Shown in pieces: positions 5,091 to 7,611 of a stretch of DNA of 7,611 nucleotides. The notes under the pieces were generated by a model, which saw only the letters and a list, made by a program, of their open reading frames with translations, did no database searches and was not told where the DNA came from. A program made the translations under genes and the position numbers. The stretch comes from an uncultured bacterium. Its GTDB lineage: Bacteria > Planctomycetota > Phycisphaerae > Phycisphaerales > SM1A02. Positions within the stretch are counted from its first letter, which is position 1. Each line of letters opens with the position of its first letter. Location: assembly GCA_903918555.1 (NCBI GenBank), contig CAIXEV010000018.1:1-7611 (forward strand), in the 5' to 3' direction.

Positions 5091-5974
5091 GCGCCCCCGA
5101 GCCCACGCGATTCTGGCCGGTCGGACCCGATCGCGTGCTGTCGCTCGATCCGTTCGTCCTCATGGGCGTCGTCAACATGACGCCCGACAGCTTCAGCGAC
5201 GGCGGCCAGTTCGCCACCGTCGATGAGGCGCTGAACCACGCGCTTCAGTTGGTCGAGGAAGGCGCGGGCATCATCGACATCGGCGGCGAGAGCACGCGCC
5301 CGGGCGCGGATTCGGTGGGAATCGACGAGCAGATCCGCCGCGTGGTGCCGCTCATCGCGCGGCTGCGCGGGCGTTCGAATGTCGCGATCTCGATCGACAC
5401 GACGCGCGCCGCGGTGGCGGCGGCGGCGCTCGAGGCGGGCGCCGACATCGTCAACGATGTGAGCGCGGGCGCCGACGACGAGGGCATGTTCCGCCTTGTT
5501 GCGAAGCGCGGCGCGGGGCTCATCCTCATGCACCGCCTCGTGGCGCCGGGCGAGGACAGCTACTCCGACCGCTACGCGAAGGAGCCGCGCTACGGCGATG
5601 TCGTGCGCGATGTGTGCGATTTCCTCATCGAGCGCGCCGACGCCGCGATCAACGCCGGCGTCGCGCGCGACGCGATCGCGGTCGACCCCGGCCTCGGCTT
5701 CGGCAAGAGCGTCTCGCAGAACTTCGAGCTGCTTGCGCGCACGAGCGAGATCGCGGCGCTTGGGTTCCCCGTGCTCGTCGGCGCAAGCCGCAAGAGCTTC
5801 CTCGGCGCGGTGAGCGGACGCAGCGACCCGGAGCAGCGCATCGTCGGCTCGGTCGTCGCGGCCGTGGCCGCGTACGGCGGCGGCGCGCGCATCGTGCGCG
5901 CACACGATGTCGGCGCGCACCGCGAGGCGCTGCTTGTCGCGCACGCCGTGCTGCGCGGCGCGGGCATGCAGTAG
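5087..5974 (+). CDS. folP: dihydropteroate synthase (295 aa)
   Basis: This cytoplasmic folate-pathway enzyme condenses 6-hydroxymethyl-7,8-dihydropterin pyrophosphate with p-aminobenzoate to give 7,8-dihydropteroate; it is the sulfonamide target. The TIM-barrel motifs appear in order: MGVVNMTPDSFSDGG (26-40, Asn30 as metal ligand), DIGGESTRPGA (64-74), SIDT (102-105, Asp104), NDVSAG (123-128), LMH (147-149), DPGLGFGK (200-207), GASRKSFLG (232-240, Lys236) and RAHDV (271-275). All catalytic positions look intact, and the length is slightly above the usual 270-285. The loop after MH reads RLVAPGEDSYSDRY instead of the common MxGxPxTMQ type, so it is longer and different. ATG 5087 overlaps the preceding stop by ATGA and has GGGAGG at 5072-5077, so translational coupling is likely. 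No other folate gene is in the window. Confidence 0.96.
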   Translation: MSAPEPTRFWPVGPDRVLSLDPFVLMGVVNMTPDSFSDGGQFATVDEALNHALQLVEEGAGIIDIGGESTRPGADSVGIDEQIRRVVPLIARLRGRSNVAISIDTTRAAVAAAALEAGADIVNDVSAGADDEGMFRLVAKRGAGLILMHRLVAPGEDSYSDRYAKEPRYGDVVRDVCDFLIERADAAINAGVARDAIAVDPGLGFGKSVSQNFELLARTSEIAALGFPVLVGASRKSFLGAVSGRSDPEQRIVGSVVAAVAAYGGGARIVRAHDVGAHREALLVAHAVLRGAGMQ

Positions 5975-6048
5975 CTCGGCGGGCAGCGCGCGGGGCGAAG
6001 GGCTTTTTTTCCGCGGTTTCCGCGCGTCCCCGTGCACCGCACCCTCGC

Positions 6049-6054
6049 TACCAT
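6049..6054 (+). promoter_or_regulatory. possible -10 element TACCAT before the thioredoxin gene
   Basis: TACCAT matches four of six consensus -10 positions, in the 133-base gap after folP, which also contains a seven-T tract at 6004-6010. No clear -35 precedes it. If used, the thioredoxin leader would be about 47 bases, suggesting separate transcription from folP. Confidence 0.25.
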
Positions 6055-6107
6055 GCCCGACCCTCGGCGGAACGGAAACCGACGATCAGGGCACGAAGGA
6101 GCATCAC

Positions 6108-6437
6108 ATGGCCGGCGCAGCGACCCTCACCATCACCGAATCGAACTACCAGTCCGAAGTCGTCCAGAGCCAGGTTCCTGTGCTCATCGACTTCTGGGCG
6201 GAGTGGTGCCAGCCGTGCCGCATGATCGGTCCGTCGATCGACCAGCTCGCCGCCGAATACCAGGGCAAGGCGAAGGTCGGCAAGGTCGACATCGACACGA
6301 ACCGGAACCTCGCGCTCCAGTTCAATGTCCAGAGCATCCCTTGCGTGGTGGTGCTCAAGGGCGGCCAGGTCGTCTCGAAGGCGATGGGCGTCAAGCCGAA
6401 GGCCGAGTTCGCGAAGATGCTCGACGCCGCGCTTTGA
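6108..6437 (+). CDS. trxA: thioredoxin with WCQPC active site (109 aa)
   Basis: This is a cytoplasmic thiol-disulfide oxidoreductase of the thioredoxin family; the symbol is by family, not by comparison with a named orthologue. The full-length single domain (109 aa, typical size) has no signal peptide. VLIDFWAEWCQPCRMIGP (residues 25-42) holds the buried Asp28 and the Cys34/Cys37 pair. KVDIDTN (59-65) and the cis-Pro loop SIPCVVVLKGG (76-86) follow. Two departures stand out: Gln35 replaces the usual Gly between the active-site Cys residues, and Cys79 replaces the usual Thr after cis-Pro78, placing a third thiol beside the active site. ATG 6108 has AAGGAG at 6096-6101 with a 6-base spacer. The 133-base gap from folP suggests its own promoter. 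It may reduce the peroxidase-family protein only if that protein is reachable; that one carries an export signal, so a direct pairing is doubtful. Confidence 0.93.
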   Translation: MAGAATLTITESNYQSEVVQSQVPVLIDFWAEWCQPCRMIGPSIDQLAAEYQGKAKVGKVDIDTNRNLALQFNVQSIPCVVVLKGGQVVSKAMGVKPKAEFAKMLDAAL

Positions 6438-6511
6438 GGCGTCCGATCCTTTCAATCTCTGGGAATCCTGCTCGGGTCGCTCGAGGCGCCCCGTGCGTGC
6501 TTTGGCTCGGT

Positions 6512-6517
6512 TATGGT
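6512..6517 (+). promoter_or_regulatory. possible -10 element TATGGT before the Ntn hydrolase gene
   Basis: TATGGT sits in the 131-base gap after the thioredoxin gene, about 50 bases before the hydrolase start. It keeps TAT and the final T of the consensus. A -35 at normal spacing is not apparent. Confidence 0.25.
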
Positions 6518-6568
6518 GCGGTCGCCGCATGTCGCGCACGCCGCGCGAAGCGCCACCCGGAGCCGTCC

Positions 6569-7611
6569 ATGCCCGCCGCGAACCGCCTGCCGTTTGTCCG
6601 CACCGCACTTCTCGCAGCGCTCGGCGCCGCCGCCGTCGCGACCTCCGTTGCCGATGCGTGCACGCGCGTCCTCTATGTCGCACCCGATGGCACCGTCATC
6701 ACGGCGCGCGGCATGGACTGGGCCGAAGACATGCGCTCGAACCTGTGGGCCTTCCCGCGGGGCATCAAGCGCAACGGCCTCGGCGGCGCGAACACGCCCG
6801 AGTGGACCTCGAAGTACGGAAGCCTGGTCGTGAGCGGCTACGACGTGGGCACCGCCGACGGCGTCAACGAGAAGGGGCTCGTCGCGAATGTGCTCTATCT
6901 CGTCGAGAGCGACTACGGCAAGCCCAACGGCAAGCCCGTGCTCTCGATCTCGCTGTGGGCGCAGTATGTGCTCGACAACTACGCGACGGTCGCCGAGACG
7001 GTGGCCGCGCTCGAGAAGGAGCCGTTCCGCATCGGTGCGCCGATCCTTCCGAACGGCCAGGGCGCGCAGCTCCACCTCTCGATCTCCGATTCGACGGGCG
7101 ACTCCGCGATCTTCGAGTACATCGGGGGCAAGCTCGTCGTCCACCACAGCAAGCAGTACACCGTGATGACGAACTCGCCGACCTTCGACCAGCAGCTCGC
7201 GCTCAACGCGTACTGGAAGGAGATCGGCGGACTCGAGTTCCTGCCCGGCACCAACCGCGCCGCCGACCGCTTCGCGCGCGCATCGTTCCTGCTTGACGCG
7301 ATCCCGCGCACCGTCGACAAGAACTACATCGGCGGCGTGCCCGGCCAGAAGTTCGAGTTCCAGGCCGCGGCAAGTACGCTGTCGGTGCTGCGGTCGGTGG
7401 GCGTCCCGCTCGGTATCACGACACCCGGGCAGCCGAACATCGCCTCGACGATCTGGCGCACGGTGGTCGACCAGAAGAACAAGGTGCTCCTCTTCGACTC
7501 GGTCGCGTCTCCGAGCACCTTCTGGGTGCCGCTCGACAAGCTCGACTTCACCGAAGGCGCGCCCGTCAAGAAGCTCGAGGTCGCAGGAGGCCGCGTCTAC
7601 TCGGGAGACGC
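6569..7611 (+). CDS. exported choloylglycine hydrolase/penicillin V acylase-family Ntn hydrolase, partial (347+ aa)
   Basis: This is a linear-amide C-N hydrolase of the N-terminal-nucleophile superfamily; members cleave penicillin V, conjugated bile salts or N-acyl homoserine lactones, and the real substrate is unknown here. Residues 1-30 form a Sec signal peptide ending ADA, and Cys31 follows directly, so signal cleavage would expose the nucleophile (CTRV) in the periplasm. Family positions present are ARGMDW (46-51: Arg47, Asp50), NEKGL (100-104), TNSPTF (201-206: Asn202) and DRFARASF (233-240: Arg234). Where bile salt hydrolases have Asn (position 82 of the mature enzyme), I align Tyr110, as in penicillin V acylases. 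ATG 6569 has CGGAG at 6558-6562 with a 6-base spacer. The frame is open to the window edge, so the C-terminus is missing; the usual core appears nearly complete. Confidence 0.9.
   Translation, partial: MPAANRLPFVRTALLAALGAAAVATSVADACTRVLYVAPDGTVITARGMDWAEDMRSNLWAFPRGIKRNGLGGANTPEWTSKYGSLVVSGYDVGTADGVNEKGLVANVLYLVESDYGKPNGKPVLSISLWAQYVLDNYATVAETVAALEKEPFRIGAPILPNGQGAQLHLSISDSTGDSAIFEYIGGKLVVHHSKQYTVMTNSPTFDQQLALNAYWKEIGGLEFLPGTNRAADRFARASFLLDAIPRTVDKNYIGGVPGQKFEFQAAASTLSVLRSVGVPLGITTPGQPNIASTIWRTVVDQKNKVLLFDSVASPSTFWVPLDKLDFTEGAPVKKLEVAGGRVYSGD

Noticed and set aside
5987..6026. CGCGCGG/CCGCGCG inverted repeat around the seven-T tract after folP as a terminator
   Set aside because: The T tract (6004-6010) lies in the 26-base loop rather than after the stem, and no stable hairpin directly precedes it.
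4193..6037. Minus-strand open frame of 614 codons antisense to the exported protein and folP
   Set aside because: folP is certain on the plus strand, and the antisense translation is low-complexity Arg/Ala/Asp/His.
6452..7147. Minus-strand open frame of 231 codons antisense to the Ntn hydrolase
   Set aside because: The hydrolase motifs on the plus strand are unambiguous, and the antisense product has no recognisable feature.

Overview
The window is GC-rich bacterial DNA. The right-hand 5.9 kb has the strongly G/C-ending codons, Ala/Pro-rich low-complexity tails and large exported proteins of unknown function seen in Planctomycetes. I infer a planctomycete, perhaps of the Phycisphaerae type, from overall style only; no phylogenetic marker was compared. 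No rRNA, tRNA, CRISPR array, insertion sequence or integrase was seen.

Left region (1-1710): a run of small plus-strand ORFs encoding unrecognised membrane peptides of roughly 47-94 residues, in DNA of visibly lower G+C than the rest (hand count 28/60 at 361-420 and 34/60 at 421-480, against 42/60 at 4381-4440). Four of them (377-586, 625-909, 1262-1444, 1493-1705) share one architecture: a hydrophobic helix, a short Arg-rich loop ending near a Pro, and a second helix. The first and last of these align without gaps around the loop and look like diverged paralogues. A 352-base stretch (910-1261) between the second and third contains no gene I can support.

Middle region (1716-3272): two minus-strand genes. 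The upstream one is an exported glutathione peroxidase-family protein with an altered active-site position and an Ala/Lys/Pro repeat tail. It is followed 49 bases later by a YjdF/DUF2238-family integral membrane protein. The 179-base divergent region between the peroxidase and the next plus-strand gene holds a perfect 13-bp tandem repeat and a perfect 8-bp inverted repeat, which are candidate regulatory sites.

Right region (3273-7611): four plus-strand genes. A 605-residue exported protein of unknown function overlaps folP (dihydropteroate synthase, folate biosynthesis) by an ATGA junction, so the two are probably translationally coupled. Next comes a thioredoxin with a WCQPC active site and an extra Cys after the cis-Pro. 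Last is an exported N-terminal-nucleophile hydrolase of the choloylglycine hydrolase/penicillin V acylase family, cut by the window end. Folate synthesis and thiol redox are housekeeping functions. The left-hand small-membrane-protein array is the part least explained by known biology.
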